From: Petunia secreta
Taxonomy: Eukaryota; Streptophyta; Magnoliopsida; Solanales; Solanaceae
DNA: 64,000 nucleotides
Direction of reading: 5' to 3'
Assembly (NCBI GenBank): GCA_029990175.1
Contig: JARKIP010000023.1
Span: forward strand, 19,735,501 to 19,799,500
Below the pieces are notes generated by a model, which did not search any database, was not told where the DNA came from, and worked only from the letters and a program-made list of their open reading frames with translations. Position numbers and translations under genes: made by a program. Within the stretch, counting starts at the first letter, position 1, and each line of letters opens with the position of its first letter. Positions 12,621-23,155 of the stretch are shown piece by piece.

Positions 12621-14224
12621 CTCCCCCTCAAGTTGGGAATGAAATATATCCTTCATTCCCAACTTGAAGACCAATGCTGCATGTTGCTGATGTCCCAAGG
12701 CTTTGGTTAGAATGTCAGCCAGTTGATCCTTAGTCCCTATGTATGATGTCCTGATCAGTCCCCTTTGAATCTTTTCCCTGATGAAATGGTAGTCAATCTC
12801 TATATGCTTTGTTCTCTCATGGTACATTGGATTGGCTGCTATCTGCAATGCTGCTTTGTTGTCTCAGTATAAGTCAACTGGAAAAACAACCCTCAGCTTT
12901 AACTCTCTCATTAACCCTGCAAGCCATACTAATTCTGACACTGTATTTGCCATGCTTCTATACTCAGCTTCAGCTGAGCTTCTTGACACTGTAGACTGCT
13001 TCTTTGACTTCCAAGAAATTAATGAGTTGCCCAGCTTCACACAGTACCCACTAACTGACCTTCTAGTCATAGGACAAGCAGCCCAGTCAGAGTCACAAAA
13101 TGCTGCAACATAAGATGCTGGCTTGCTACTCATTAAGAGTCCTAGACCTGGTTGTTGTTTCACATATCTAACCACATTTACTGCTGCCTCATAATGGGAC
13201 ACCTTAGGATTCTGTATGAATTGACTCAGAGATTGCACTGTCTGGGAGATATCTGGCCTGATTATTATAAGGTACAATAATTTCCCAATCAATCTTTGAT
13301 AACTTCCCCTGTCCTTCAGCATTATATCCTGAGCATTACCTGTGATGCTATCATATTCTGCACTTTTCAATTTTAGATTTTTCTCCAGTGGAGTAGACTT
13401 TGGCTTTGCTCCTGCTAAGCCTAAATCATAAATCAGACTCAATGCATACTTTCTTTGTGACATCAAGATACCCTCATCAGACCTTGCAAATTCTATGCCA
13501 AAGAAGTATCTCAGTTCACCTAGATCTTTCATCTTAAAATTACTCTGCAGACTTAGCTTTGCTGCTTGTATCTCCTCCAAATTATTTCCTGTTATAAGAA
13601 GATCATCTATATACACCAAGATGATGACAAACTTACTACCATTAGTCTTAGTAAACAGTGAATAATCATATCCACTTTGTGTAAAACCAGATTTTGTCAA
13701 AACCTGAGTAAGCTTTATGTTCCATTGTCTAGAGGCTTGTTTTAAGCCATATAAAGATCTCAGCAGTCTGCATACTTTCCTGGTCTCCCCCTGACTGCTG
13801 AAACCCTGAGGCAATGTCATATAGACTTCCTCATGGAGGTCACCATTGAGAAAGGCATTTGTGACATCCATCTGAAACAGTGGCCAATTCCTGGAAGCAG
13901 CCACAGCTATAACAGTTCTAACAGTAGTCATTTTTGCAACAAGAGAAAATGTATCATGAAAGTCAAGGCCTTCCTATTGTGTGTACCCTTTGGCCACAAG
14001 TCTGGCCTTGAATCTCTCAACAGAGCCATCAGCATTATATTTAATTTTATATACCCATTTCAGCCTATAGGAACCTTGCCAGGAGGCAGGTCAACTACAA
14101 CCCAAGTGTGGTTTTGCTCTAAAGCCTCAATCTCAAGTTTCATGGCCTTAACCCACCTATCATCTTTAGCAGCCTGGTTAAAGGAAGTAGGTTCAGTGTC
14201 TGTGGAAAAAGAAACAAGAAAAGA
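12615..14224 (-). pseudogene. Copia reverse transcriptase and RNase H
   Basis: The region opens with the RT start (NQAAKDDRWVKAMKLEIEAL). It suffers a one-base deletion near 14060 (GGC TGA AAT where the family reads GGC TGC AAA), a TAG at 13976-13974 and a TGA at 12866-12864. Motifs seen: MDVTNAFLNGDL, GLKQASRQW, LVYIDDLLITG (the catalytic YxDD box), and the RNase H signatures CDSDWAACPMTRRSVSGYC and SSAEAEYRSMA. After the last TGA the frame still reads DNKAALQIAANP and HERTKHIEIDYHFIREK, then terminates in the LTR. Each defect is a single-base change, so the family probably had intact members recently. Confidence 0.92.
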
Positions 14225-16336
14225 CTAATAGTGAGAGGGCAGATGAGAATTGGAAACAAAGTGACTGATAGGATAAGGAGTAGAGGATGTAGAGGGTAAG
14301 GGAGGATGAACATAGTCAGCCAACCAAATAGGAGGTTTAGAGACTCTTGAGGTGTGTCTGGAAGGCTGTGGAGGTGAAAGAGAAGTAGGAGAAGGTGGAG
14401 TAGGTGGAGAAGCAGGATCAACAGGAGAAGGCATAGTAGGAGAAGTTGGGGTTGATGGAGGAGAAGTAGGTGTAGGCATGCTAGAATGAGGCAAGGCAGA
14501 ATCATAAGCAGGTGGAGGCATGGAGGAGGCAATATCAGGAACAGGAACAGAGAACAATGTTGAAGGACTAGGATGTTGAAAAGGGTAAATATGTTCCTTG
14601 AAACTGACATCCCTGCTCACAAAGAAGGTGTGTGAAACAAGGGAATACAACCTGTAACCTTTCTGAGTAGTGGAGTAACCCATAAAGACAGCAGGTATGG
14701 CTTTAGCAGAGCACTTGTCACTATAGTGTGGGGTGGTAGCATAACATAAACAACCCATGGTCTTGAGGTGACTAAGATCAGGAGGATGACCATGAAATAC
14801 TTCAAAAGGTGACTTGCCAAGTAGGACTGAAGAGGGTAGTCTGTTAATAAGATAGGTGGTTGTTAACAAACAGTCTCCCCAAAAATTTAGTGGAATGTGA
14901 GCTTGAAACCTGAGAGCCCTAGCTACTTCTAGAAGGTGTCTGTGCTTACGCTCAGCTATGCCATTCTGCTGAGGAGTATGCACACAACTGCTTTGATGAA
15001 TGATGCCTTTAGAGGTAAAGAGGGAATAACAATCAGAGTTAAAGAATTCAAATCCATTATCAGATCTGATAGTTTTAATAGAAGTGGAAAATTGAGTCTG
15101 GACTAGTGAGAGGAAATCCTTTAAAACAACAAACACATCACTTTTCAATCTCAATAGAAATGTCCATGTCATTCTTGAGTAATCATCAACAAGAGTAAGA
15201 AAGTACTTGAAACCATTGTATGTACAGACTCTATAAGGACCCCAAACATCCATATGAACAAGTTCAAAGATAGTACTAGCTCTAGAACTACTTAAAGGAA
15301 AAGGCAATCTTGTTTGTTTAGCAAGAGGACACACTGAACAATAACAGGAATTAGACTTTAGTACATTCTTGAGTGAAGCAATTTTTTGTAATGTTGAGTA
15401 TGGGGCATGGCCAAGCCTTTGGTGCCATAGAGTAGCAGGATTGAGATGTTCAACTGAATGAACATGTGCAGCAGAATCACAGGAAGCAACAGGAAGAGTC
15501 TTCCCTTATTTATTTGTATCAAGTAATGTGGTATGTACATGAGATAGTGGTGCAGGGTTGAGAATATAAAGCCCATTTTGTTGCCTATCAATCCCTCTCA
15601 CCATCCCACTGGAGAAGTCCTGAAAGAGGCAAAAATCAGGGTAAAAAGTGACTGAACAATGCAAGTCTTTAGTGTATCTAGATACAGACAGAAGGTTAAA
15701 TTGAAACTGTGGCACATAAAGGATATTGTGTAACACTTGAGAATGATTGATGGGAATAGATCCTATATGAGTGATGTTTGTGGTATCTCCATTGGGTATA
15801 TGAACACATTTAGAGTTAGTTTTGGAAACTGGAACACTGCTAGACAATAAATGGAAGTCTGAACACATGTGATTTGAGGCTCCAGTATCTATTATCCAGC
15901 TACTTTGGGAAGTAGAGACCTTACCTGCCATATTGGCCATATCAACTTCAGGTTCTTTCCCCTTGGAGATCAGCTTCAAGATCTCTTGATATTGTTCTGC
16001 AGTGAAGAACTGTGGTGCAGGTACATTGGTTCCAGCTGGTGCCTCATAACCAGGGTGCAAACCAAGATGATAGCCCATTCCAGGGTGATAACTCATATTG
16101 TTGGTGTTAGCTGAAGGAGCAGCATGCTGATGATGCTGATGATCATACCAGTATTGTGCATTATGGGCCATGACTGGAGGATGCATGCCCCTTCCATATT
16201 CCTTAGGTTTGCTAGCATTTACATTGTTGTTTATGGGGCCTTGACTGTTGAACTTAGGGTGATGAGGTGGATAACCAATCAACTCAAAACATGACTCTCT
16301 TCTATGTCCCTTCTTTTGACAGTGATCACAAACCAA
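14225..16336 (-). pseudogene. Copia nucleocapsid, protease and integrase
   Basis: Same frame as gag, read in two pieces separated by TAA at 15508-15506 and ending at TAG 14227-14225. The zinc knuckle CDHCQKKGHRRESC is close to the start. The aspartic protease motif WIIDTGASNHM lies near 15890. After the TAA comes the GAG-pre-integrase motif (LWHQRLGHA) and then the HHCC/DDE integrase: HMDVWGPY, DDYSRMTWTF, TIRSDNGFEF and NGIAERKHRHL supply the acidic triad. A proline/serine-rich linker follows (about 14300-14500), as usual between integrase and reverse transcriptase in copia elements. Strongly leucine-rich open frames on the same strand are artefacts of that linker. Confidence 0.9.
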
Positions 16337-16354
16337 TGGAGTATATCTTTTAGG

Positions 16355-17146
16355 CTACATTTTAGATGCATTTGCAGAGATCATAGTATTAGATCCCATA
16401 TCAATGGGTGCTGCTCCTAGGATACCTCCTTGTGACCCTAAATTTGAGTTAGATCTTCGACTCTCCTCATGTACTAACAGAGAATATGCCCTATTCAGAT
16501 TAGGAACTGGATCCATCATGAGAATCTGACTGCGCTGAGGAGCATAAGTCTCATTCAGCCCCATGAGAAACTGCATCAGTCTTTGTTGCTGAAGGTGTTC
16601 AGCAAAGGGCTTTGATTTGCCACAATCACACTCAGGGAGTGGTACAATTGAGTTGTATTCATCCCACAGAGAGGTTATTTTCATGAAATAGCCAGAAATG
16701 CTGGAAACCCCTTGGGTGAGAGTTGCAATTTCTCTGTGTAAATAGAAAATCCTAGCTCCATTGATTTTGTCAAATTTTTCCTTTAAGCTTTTCCACACTA
16801 GATGTGCATCAGTTGAGTATACAATTCCACTGACTAAATCCTTTGAGACTGAGCTCATAATCCAAGATAAAACAATAGCATTGCAACGTTCCCATTGATG
16901 TGCTAGAAAGGCGCCACTTAGGTAAGTATCTTTGATGCAGGTTCCATTTACGAAACCAATTTTATTCTTTCCTAACAGGGCAATTCGCATAGACTTACTC
17001 CATACGACATAGTTCTCAGCACCAGTCAACAATTGAGATACTAAAACAGAACCAGGAGTGTCCGAAGGGTGTACAAATAAGGGATCATTGCTATCGATTT
17101 GAGAAGTAAACATACGAGGAGTAGCAGTACTAGATTGAGCCGCCAT
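16355..17146 (-). pseudogene. Copia gag, N-terminal part
   Basis: 263 codons from ATG at 17146, with the gag-copia order: SDTPGSVLVSQLLTG near residue 30, NYVVWSKSMRIALLGKNK (variant of the common YxxWxRxMxxAL motif) near 45, a VWxxLxEKF helix near 118, and LMGLNETYAPQRSQIL near 190. Retroviral-type capsids of this family package the element RNA in the cytoplasm. Translation stops at TAG 16357-16355, yet the same frame continues beyond into the zinc knuckle, so this is a nonsense mutation and not a natural end. The TAG could come from CAG by deamination. Confidence 0.9.
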
Positions 17147-17298
17147 TAATGGAGGATTTGAATAATTCTATAGAGAGAAAATTTGCAGGAATTGGGAAAG
17201 AAAAAACAGGGCAAACCTCAATAGAACAATAATCAACAAAGGAGAGCAAGCTTGCAATCGATCTTCACCAAAAAATCTTCTACGGATCCCGTCGATTA

Positions 17299-17311
17299 GG
17301 CTCTGATACCA
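17299..17311 (-). promoter_or_regulatory. Primer-binding site, initiator tRNA-Met
   Basis: On the minus strand TGGTATCAGAGCC follows the 5' LTR directly. It is complementary to the 3' end of plant initiator tRNA-Met and primes minus-strand cDNA synthesis. Confidence 0.93.
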
Positions 17312-17362
17312 TGTTAAAAGTATGAACAATACTACTGAATCAAGGGAACTGGGTATTGAGTT

Positions 17363-17418
<56 letters not shown>

Positions 17419-17634
17419 GCGAGCTAAGAAGGGAGTTTAGAGAGAGAGAGAATATATCTGATTTCTGTAAAAGTGTACAAACTAATTATCTAACTAACTA
17501 TATATGCTAACAGATTTCCTAACTACTTACTAACAGCTGTCAATTAACTAACTAACTGACTCTAGAATCTTCTAGAAGCTTACAATACATATAGCTCACT
17601 GTACAAGCATATGGAAGCATAACTTTTTTCAACA
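17312..17634 (-). repeat. Copia 5' LTR
   Basis: 323 bp, same termini as the LTR at 12338-12620. It contains an expanded (GA)n tract at 17364-17415 that accounts for most of the length difference. Confidence 0.93.
17364..17415. repeat. (GA)n microsatellite in the LTR
   Basis: About 26 uninterrupted AG/GA dinucleotides; the 3' LTR has only about six at the same place. GA tracts are possible GAGA-factor (BPC) binding sites, but this is inference. Confidence 0.95.
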
Positions 17635-17659
17635 GTTTAGGTTAAAATTATTTTCAAAT

Positions 17660-17732
17660 TTTAGAAATATAGTCATTCTGTTTGGAACAAACTCTAAAGG
17701 AAATATGGTCGCATAAACTGGAATAGAGGGAG
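17660..17732. mobile_element. Stowaway MITE remnant
   Basis: The right-hand part ends with CTGGAATAGAGGGAG followed by TA, the complement of a CTCCCTCTATTCCAG terminus. The matching left end is not seen, possibly lost or displaced by the copia insertion next to it. Confidence 0.6.
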
Positions 17733-18112
17733 TAACAATTTGAATGACTAGTTGCAAGTTGTCTGATATATTTACGTAAGTCATGAGCTAGGTTAATATC
17801 TTTCTTTAATTACTCCTACCTTTGAGTTATACAGAGTGGTTTATTCTCCTTCTTTTTTCCTCGTCATGTTTTGGATATACATAAATGATGTTGATGCATG
17901 ACAGGATATGACGATTGTAAAGAGAAGCGGAAGGAGGGGAGAGATATTGTCAAAGTGGTAGGTGATTCATCAATAAGTTAAATCAGCTATACGTTCAAGA
18001 TAAATTAGGTGTCCATTTTAGGTGTGAATGTCAGGACAAATCCAGTATCCGGGGCTCAAGGGGTCTCATGTTTGTCTCATTTTCAAATTCCTTTCTTTGC
18101 TTTTCCCCTTAG

Positions 18113-18170
18113 ATTGGATCTTGCTGATTTGCCACCTGATTTTGTTAACTCTGTAGAGTGTAAACTGTAG
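18113..18170 (+). other. Exon-like fragment next to the hAT insertion
   Basis: After a pyrimidine-rich acceptor (TTTTCCCCTTAG) an open stretch reads LDLADLPPDFVNSVECKL and then a TAG stop that falls directly at the hAT border. Another exon-like piece lies near 17905-17958. I do not recognise a family; it may be the end of a disrupted host gene. Confidence 0.25.
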
Positions 18171-18183
18171 AAGGCTGTCCAAT

Positions 18184-18330
18184 GGCCCGGTTTGCACCGG
18201 ACCGGACCGGCGCAAGCCGGGCCAAATGGAAAAAAAAAAGACGGTCCGTTCCCCGACCCGGCACCCCCAAAATGCACCAACCAAACCGGAAAAAAATGGT
18301 CCGGAACCGGTCCGGTCCGGACCGGGAAAA
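18184..18330. repeat. Left subterminal ACCGG repeats
   Basis: Many copies of CCGG/ACCGG in both orientations, including GGACCGGACCGG and CCGGTCCGGTCCGGACCGG. Such clustered short motifs are the binding platform for hAT transposases in characterised relatives; here that is inference. Confidence 0.8.
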
Positions 18331-18472
18331 TAAAAACAAAATCTGGTGGGCTTTGTGCAAAAAATAGCCGTTGGGCAACGGCTCTTTCACGCACAGCCGT
18401 TGGCCAAACGGTAAAAAACGGCTAGTTTTGGTCCCCCACCCCCCTAGGCGCCCCCATACCCCCCAACCTTTT

Positions 18473-18482
18473 TTTCTATAAA
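18473..18482 (+). promoter_or_regulatory. Putative hAT transposase TATA box
   Basis: TCTATAAATA lies between the subterminal repeats and the transposase leader. The same promoter and leader sequence recurs at 22090-22140 in front of the BED-only ORF. Confidence 0.5.
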
Positions 18483-18841
18483 TACCATCATTTTTCATCA
18501 ATTTATTCACAATTTTTCTAATATTCTCTCTAAATCTCTTTTATTTCTACAAAGGCTATTTGCTAAATAATTCAAAGTTGCTCTTGCAAAAAGGGTCTAA
18601 GTGCTAAATTGCATTACAAAAAAATATTTGGAGTGAAGTGGAAAATTGTTCGGTGCGGGTCCGGTCAAGTTTCAACTTTCACTTACTAAGTTCTACAATC
18701 TACATTCTAAGTTCACGATATCAAGTAAACTCGTTCTTACTTTTTATTATCTATTTTATTTTTGTGCAATATTATTATTTGTAGCATATTTTAGTAATTT
18801 ATTTGCTTGATTTACTTATAAATTATAAAAATATCTGGACT

Positions 18842-21118
18842 GTGGAGATCAATTACTGGGCGTACGGGTAGTGGTCGTAGATCACGTGCTTCTTACCAAG
18901 GGGGGATGATAGACGTAGTCGTGCTATAGGTAAAAGACCAATTGGTACTTCTAGCGCTCCTTCTCATCTAGATGATTTTACTCAGGAAGATGACACGCAA
19001 TTTTATCATGATATAGATTTTGATCAACCACTAGATAATGATATGTTAGAGACACAATATCAAGAAAATACCGAAGGGGCTAATTTAGATGATGAAACAC
19101 CCACTAGTCAATTTCAAGGTGAACCTGAAGAAACTGAATTACCACCTATGCCTCCTAGTAGAGAACCAGCGGTACGACCCGAAAGATCGGATGTGTGAAA
19201 ATTTATGACTAAAAATGTTCCGGCTCAGACTGCTAAATGTAATATTTGTAAAAAAGTTTGGGATTTTAAAACCGGCAAGCATAATAGTGGGACGGGAAAG
19301 TTGAGAACACACTTAGAACACCATCATAAGAATGAATGGGAAAGGAGGGCGGGTGGCACTCGTTCAGGGAACAGAATGGCTCCATCGCAAGGTAGTAGAG
19401 TCCACCAGGAAATTAACCCAGTGACGGGGGCTTATGCATTATGATAAGAAGAAAGATAGGGAACAAATGGCAAAAATGATTGCGGTAGAGTGCTTACCTT
19501 TTACATTTGCTTCTTGTCAAGGTTTTATTCGTTATATTCAAACCGTATATAATCCATCTTTTCAAGGTTTTCCAAAAACTACGGTTAGAAGTGATATTAT
19601 AAAATTTAAAAATGAATATAGACAATATTTACGATATATATTTTATCACTTTGATTGTAGAGTTTGTCTTACTACTGATTTGGGTCGTGGTGTTAATGGG
19701 TATGAGTATTTAACAGTTACTTGTCATTGGATAGATCTTAACTGGGTAATGCAAAAAAGAATTTTAGCATATTGCGTTGTCGATGAACCACACACTGGAG
19801 CATTTATTAAGAGAGAAGTTTCTGATATTTGTAAGGCGTATTTTCTTAGTGACAAAATTTTAAGTATAACTCTTGATAATGCTGCAAACAATGATTTTGC
19901 TATTAGTAAGTTAAGACCCGCATTGCATCCCCCTTTGAAGAATTGTTTCATGTTAGATGTGCATGTCATATATATAATTTAGTTGTAAAAGATGGCCTTC
20001 AGTTATTTGATCCTACTATTATGAAGGTTAGACTCGCAATTAGTTATATTTTTAAATCTAAAAAACCGGATAGATGGAGGGACTTTCAGGTAGAGTGTGT
20101 GAATGAAGGTTTGCGGCCTGGAAGAGTTCCTAAGGAAGTTTCAACTAGGTGGAACACTGTATATGACTCTTTGACTGTTGCTTACACTTTACGAGTGCCT
20201 ATTACTAATTATTTTAATCGCAAAGTGGCTGTAGAGTATCACCTAGAAGAATCTGATTGGCAACTTGTTGAGCGTCTTCTTCTTTTTTTTAGAAAAGTTT
20301 TTTTATGCTACTAAAGAATTTTTCAGGCAATATTATCCTACAGTTACTACCATGCTGTATTTTATAGCTGGAATAGCACAATTACTTAACGATTATAGAG
20401 TAGTGCCTGGTTATGAAGTTGGCGTAGAAGCAATGATTGAAAAATTTAAAAAATATTTTTTTCTATTCCACCACTTTATTGCATTGCTTATGTATTACAT
20501 CCCTGTTTTAAACGTTTTAATACGGAAATGCTTATTAGAGAAATTTATCGGAATTTGAGAATTACTGATGAAGAAACACCAAGTGTAGAAACAGCTTGTG
20601 CGCAGGTAATTGTAGATTGCCAACGGATTTATGAAAGATATAGGAGTGCAGCTGATAATGTTGTTCCAAGTGTCCCAAGTGGAGCTGGATCAAGTTCAAC
20701 GCAGGCGAGTAAAAGAGCTGCAGCCGGATTGGAAAGTTTTTCCAGCCTTAATCAAAGGCTTTCTAGCAGGCATTCGAGTAGCAGCGGAGGGTTCAACGAG
20801 CTTGATGTTTATTTACTTCATGCTTGCAAGGAAATTGATTATTTTGGAAGCGAGAAACTATTGCCATTTTGGAAGGATCAACAAGCACAGTCTCCAGTTT
20901 TAGCAAAAATGGCGCGGGATATTCTAACTATTCAAGCATCATCAGTTGCTTCAGAAAGCGCGTTTAGCCTAGGAAGATTACAAATTGGAGATCATAGACA
21001 TTCATTGAAGAAAGAAGCAATGGAGACGGCCGTATTATTCAGAGATTGGATTAGATCGGAGCGAAGAAATTTTGGATTTGCAGAAGATGAACTAGCCGAT
21101 GCAGAAGCAGCAACATAA
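18842..21118 (+). pseudogene. hAT transposase
   Basis: An acidic N-terminal stretch (18842-19195) is followed by TGA at 19196-19198, where family context suggests Trp (DV[stop]KFM). The BED zinc finger then reads CNICKKVWDF ... LRTHLEHHH. The frame shifts near 19440, 19950, 20290 and 20460. In between are recognisable catalytic-core pieces: LTTDLGRGVNGYEYLTVTCH with the first acidic residue, SITLDNAANND, RCACHIYNLVVKDGL and STRWNTVYDSL. The last part (20528-21118) has the hAT dimerisation domain: LPFWKDQQAQSPVLAKMARDI and ASSVASESAFS. At least one stop and four frameshifts make it inactive. Confidence 0.9.
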
Positions 21119-21950
21119 ATTTTATCAGGCGATGGAAGTGTGGACAATGAAAATGATTATGAAGAAGATGACTCTTTGCCACCGGTTCCTCCAGAGGTGC
21201 CAGAAGAAATTATTCAGAAAATGAGAAATTTTTTTATTAATATGTAGTTTTTGCAATTTAATATCTATGTACTTTGCAAAAAAAAATTCAACAATTATTC
21301 AATAAAATGCGTTACGCCTTGCTATTAAGTAAATTATAATCCTTTGTTATATTCTCAATTATGGTTTGCTATTAAGTTACCTCTTTGCAATTCAATACTA
21401 AATACTAAAGTGTAAATACTAAATATTAAATACTAAATATTAAATACTAAATACTAAATACTAAAATACTAATTACTAATTACTAAATACTATTATACTA
21501 CTAACTTAGTATTAAGTTTGAAAAAATAACAAGTGTTATGTCTTGCTATTAAGTTATCAATCATTGTTTTATATATTCTCAATTATACTTTTACAATTTA
21601 ATACTTAAATAATAAATACTAAATTCTAAAATTTCTAAATAATAAATACTACTAACTTAATACTATGTATTGGATTTGAAAAAATAACAAGTGTTATGTC
21701 TTGCTACTAAGTTACCATTGTTTATATATATTCTCAATTATATTTTTTGTAATTAATACTTAAATTATATTAAATACTAAAATACTACATACTTAATACT
21801 TTAATACTAAATTACTAGTATTATATAAGTTATTACATAAAAAATAGATGCCTTGCTATCAATTTATATTTTGTTATTATTTTTTAATTTAAAATTCAAA
21901 AACTACAAAGGCTATTAAAAACTAAAAAATAACCAAAAAAAAAAAAACGT
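21119..21950. repeat. Tandem AT-rich repeats downstream of transposase
   Basis: A phrase 'cttgctattaagttacc...tatattctcaattat' recurs near 21317, 21541 and 21700, with a partial copy near 21853. This gives three to four units of roughly 150-220 bp. Between them are many TACTAAATACTAAAT short repeats. It is non-coding, probably the 3' flank of the transposase gene expanded by slippage. Confidence 0.75.
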
Positions 21951-22196
21951 TCGAACCGGACCGGTCCAACACAACAAAACTCCAAATCCGCTCCCTTTTG
22001 AAAAATAGCCGTTGGCAACGGCCATAAACGGCTATTTTTCCCACCCCCACACCCATAAATGCCCCTACAGCCCTCCCCTACCTATTTTTCCTATAAATAC
22101 TCCCATATTTCATCAAATTAATCACAATTTAATATTTCTATTCATTTCTCTTAAAAAATTTCTAACAAAGGCTATTTTTATAAATTTTCTATCAAA

Positions 22197-22472
22197 ATGG
22201 CTGCAAATACAAATAATCTTAATCAAGTTCAAAGTGCTACTACAGCAGGTCCGTCTAGTCCAAGAACTAAAAGATCTGAAGTTTGGGAATTTATCACAAA
22301 AATTAATGATACCGGCAAAGCTCAATGTACTCTTTGTCAGAAAGTTTGGAATTGGAATGATGAATCAAATAATGGAGGGACGGGGGAGTTTAAGACTCAC
22401 TTGAAATACCATCATGCCCCCGAATGGCCAGCTCGTGGTGGTGGCATATATCTGCAACCACGTGATAATTGA
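22197..22472 (+). CDS. Stand-alone BED zinc-finger ORF in the hAT element
   Basis: A 91-codon intact ORF. Its N-terminal third is Ser/Thr/Gln-rich. The rest is one BED finger: SEVWEFITKI, CTLCQKVWNW, then GGTGEFKTHLKYHH (two Cys, two His). It ends before any catalytic core. It is preceded by its own TATA (CTATAAATA near 22094) and a leader very like that of the transposase gene, and by an ACCGG patch (21954-21968). The module 21951-22472 therefore duplicates the 5' end of a related hAT element. BED fingers bind transposon ends, so the product could in principle compete with transposase. Whether it is expressed is unknown, and it may simply be a deletion relic. Confidence 0.6.
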   Translation: MAANTNNLNQVQSATTAGPSSPRTKRSEVWEFITKINDTGKAQCTLCQKVWNWNDESNNGGTGEFKTHLKYHHAPEWPARGGGIYLQPRDN

Positions 22473-22666
22473 GTCGCTGAAGTTGAAGATTTATGTATTT
22501 TTCTAATTTCTAGTCTATTTTCTAGTTTTTATTTTCTAATTATGCATTTCCAACTTAATGTACTGTCGTATAATCGTATTGTTGAATAAAATGTGTATTT
22601 TGTGTTGTTTATTTAGATTTTAGTCTACCATTTTTTTTTTTAATCTATTTCAAACAATAAAAAATA

Positions 22667-22918
22667 CTCCATCCGTCCCAAATTAGTTGACACTTTCAAT
22701 TATTGCACGTCCATTAAGAAAATCAATAAATAGGGTATACATTTTACTATGTTACCCTTATTTAATATATGACTATTAAATACTTTTTGAGAATACCATT
22801 AATATTTGAGGGTATAGTTGGAAATAATTGATAAAAATAGTCTTGAAATCCTAAAGCGACAACTATTTTGGGACAAATAAATCTTGCTAAAGCGTCAACT
22901 AATTTGGGACGGAGGGAG
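22667..22918. mobile_element. Stowaway MITE inside the hAT element
   Basis: Termini CTCCATCCGTCCCAAATTAG and CTAATTTGGGACGGAGGGAG form near-perfect inverted repeats, with TA on both sides (22665-22666, 22919-22920). Length 252 bp. Confidence 0.93.
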
Positions 22919-22944
22919 TATAACTTAAAAATAAAAAAAAATTA

Positions 22945-23136
22945 ACGAAACCGGACCGGACCGGGACGAACCGGGACCGGAACGGTCTCACCTTGCCTGT
23001 TCCGGTTCCGATCCGGCATTGGTGCAAATGCACCGTTTGACCGGACCGGAACCAGACCGGCTTCGACTTTTTTTTTTTAAATTAACACCGGACCGGACCG
23101 GTGAAGGCGCACCGGAACCGGACCGGACCGGGCCGG
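22945..23136. repeat. Right subterminal ACCGG repeats
   Basis: About fifteen ACCGG/CCGGT copies, mirror arrangement to the left end, interrupted by a poly-T run near 23070. Confidence 0.8.
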
Positions 23137-23155
23137 TGGACAGCCTTATGTAGAA

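Larger units (their letters stand above)
12338..17634 (-). mobile_element. Complete but disabled Ty1-copia retrotransposon
   Basis: The 5297-bp element lies on the minus strand. TG...CA LTRs at both ends are flanked by perfect 5-bp target duplications GTTTA (12333-12337 and 17635-17639). A tRNA-Met primer site abuts the 5' LTR, and a purine tract (AACTTGAGGGGGAG on the minus strand) precedes the 3' LTR. Domain order is gag, protease, integrase, reverse transcriptase, RNase H, which defines the copia superfamily. The coding frame is broken by five in-frame stops and one frameshift, so it could move only in trans. The LTRs differ by a handful of substitutions plus indels, which points to a moderately recent insertion. 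Confidence 0.95.
18171..23147 (+). mobile_element. hAT-superfamily DNA transposon (decayed)
   Basis: Terminal inverted repeats AAGGCTGTCCA (18171-18181) and TGGACAGCCTT (23137-23147) bound the element. The flanks CTGTAGAA (18165-18172) and ATGTAGAA (23148-23155) match at seven of eight positions, the 8-bp duplication expected for hAT, although left TIR and duplication share two bases. Both subterminal regions are packed with ACCGG motifs, the usual layout for transposase-binding repeats in Ac-like elements. It encodes a BED-finger/hAT-dimerisation transposase, now a pseudogene, plus a second BED-only ORF. A Stowaway MITE is inserted near the right end. Confidence 0.85.

Noticed and set aside
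14140..14610. Leucine-rich 156-codon minus-strand frame
   Set aside because: It is the proline/serine-rich linker of the copia polyprotein read in another frame.
21400..21800. Short regular repeats that might suggest a CRISPR array
   Set aside because: The units are AT-rich, degenerate and without uniform spacers, and this is a plant nuclear sequence.
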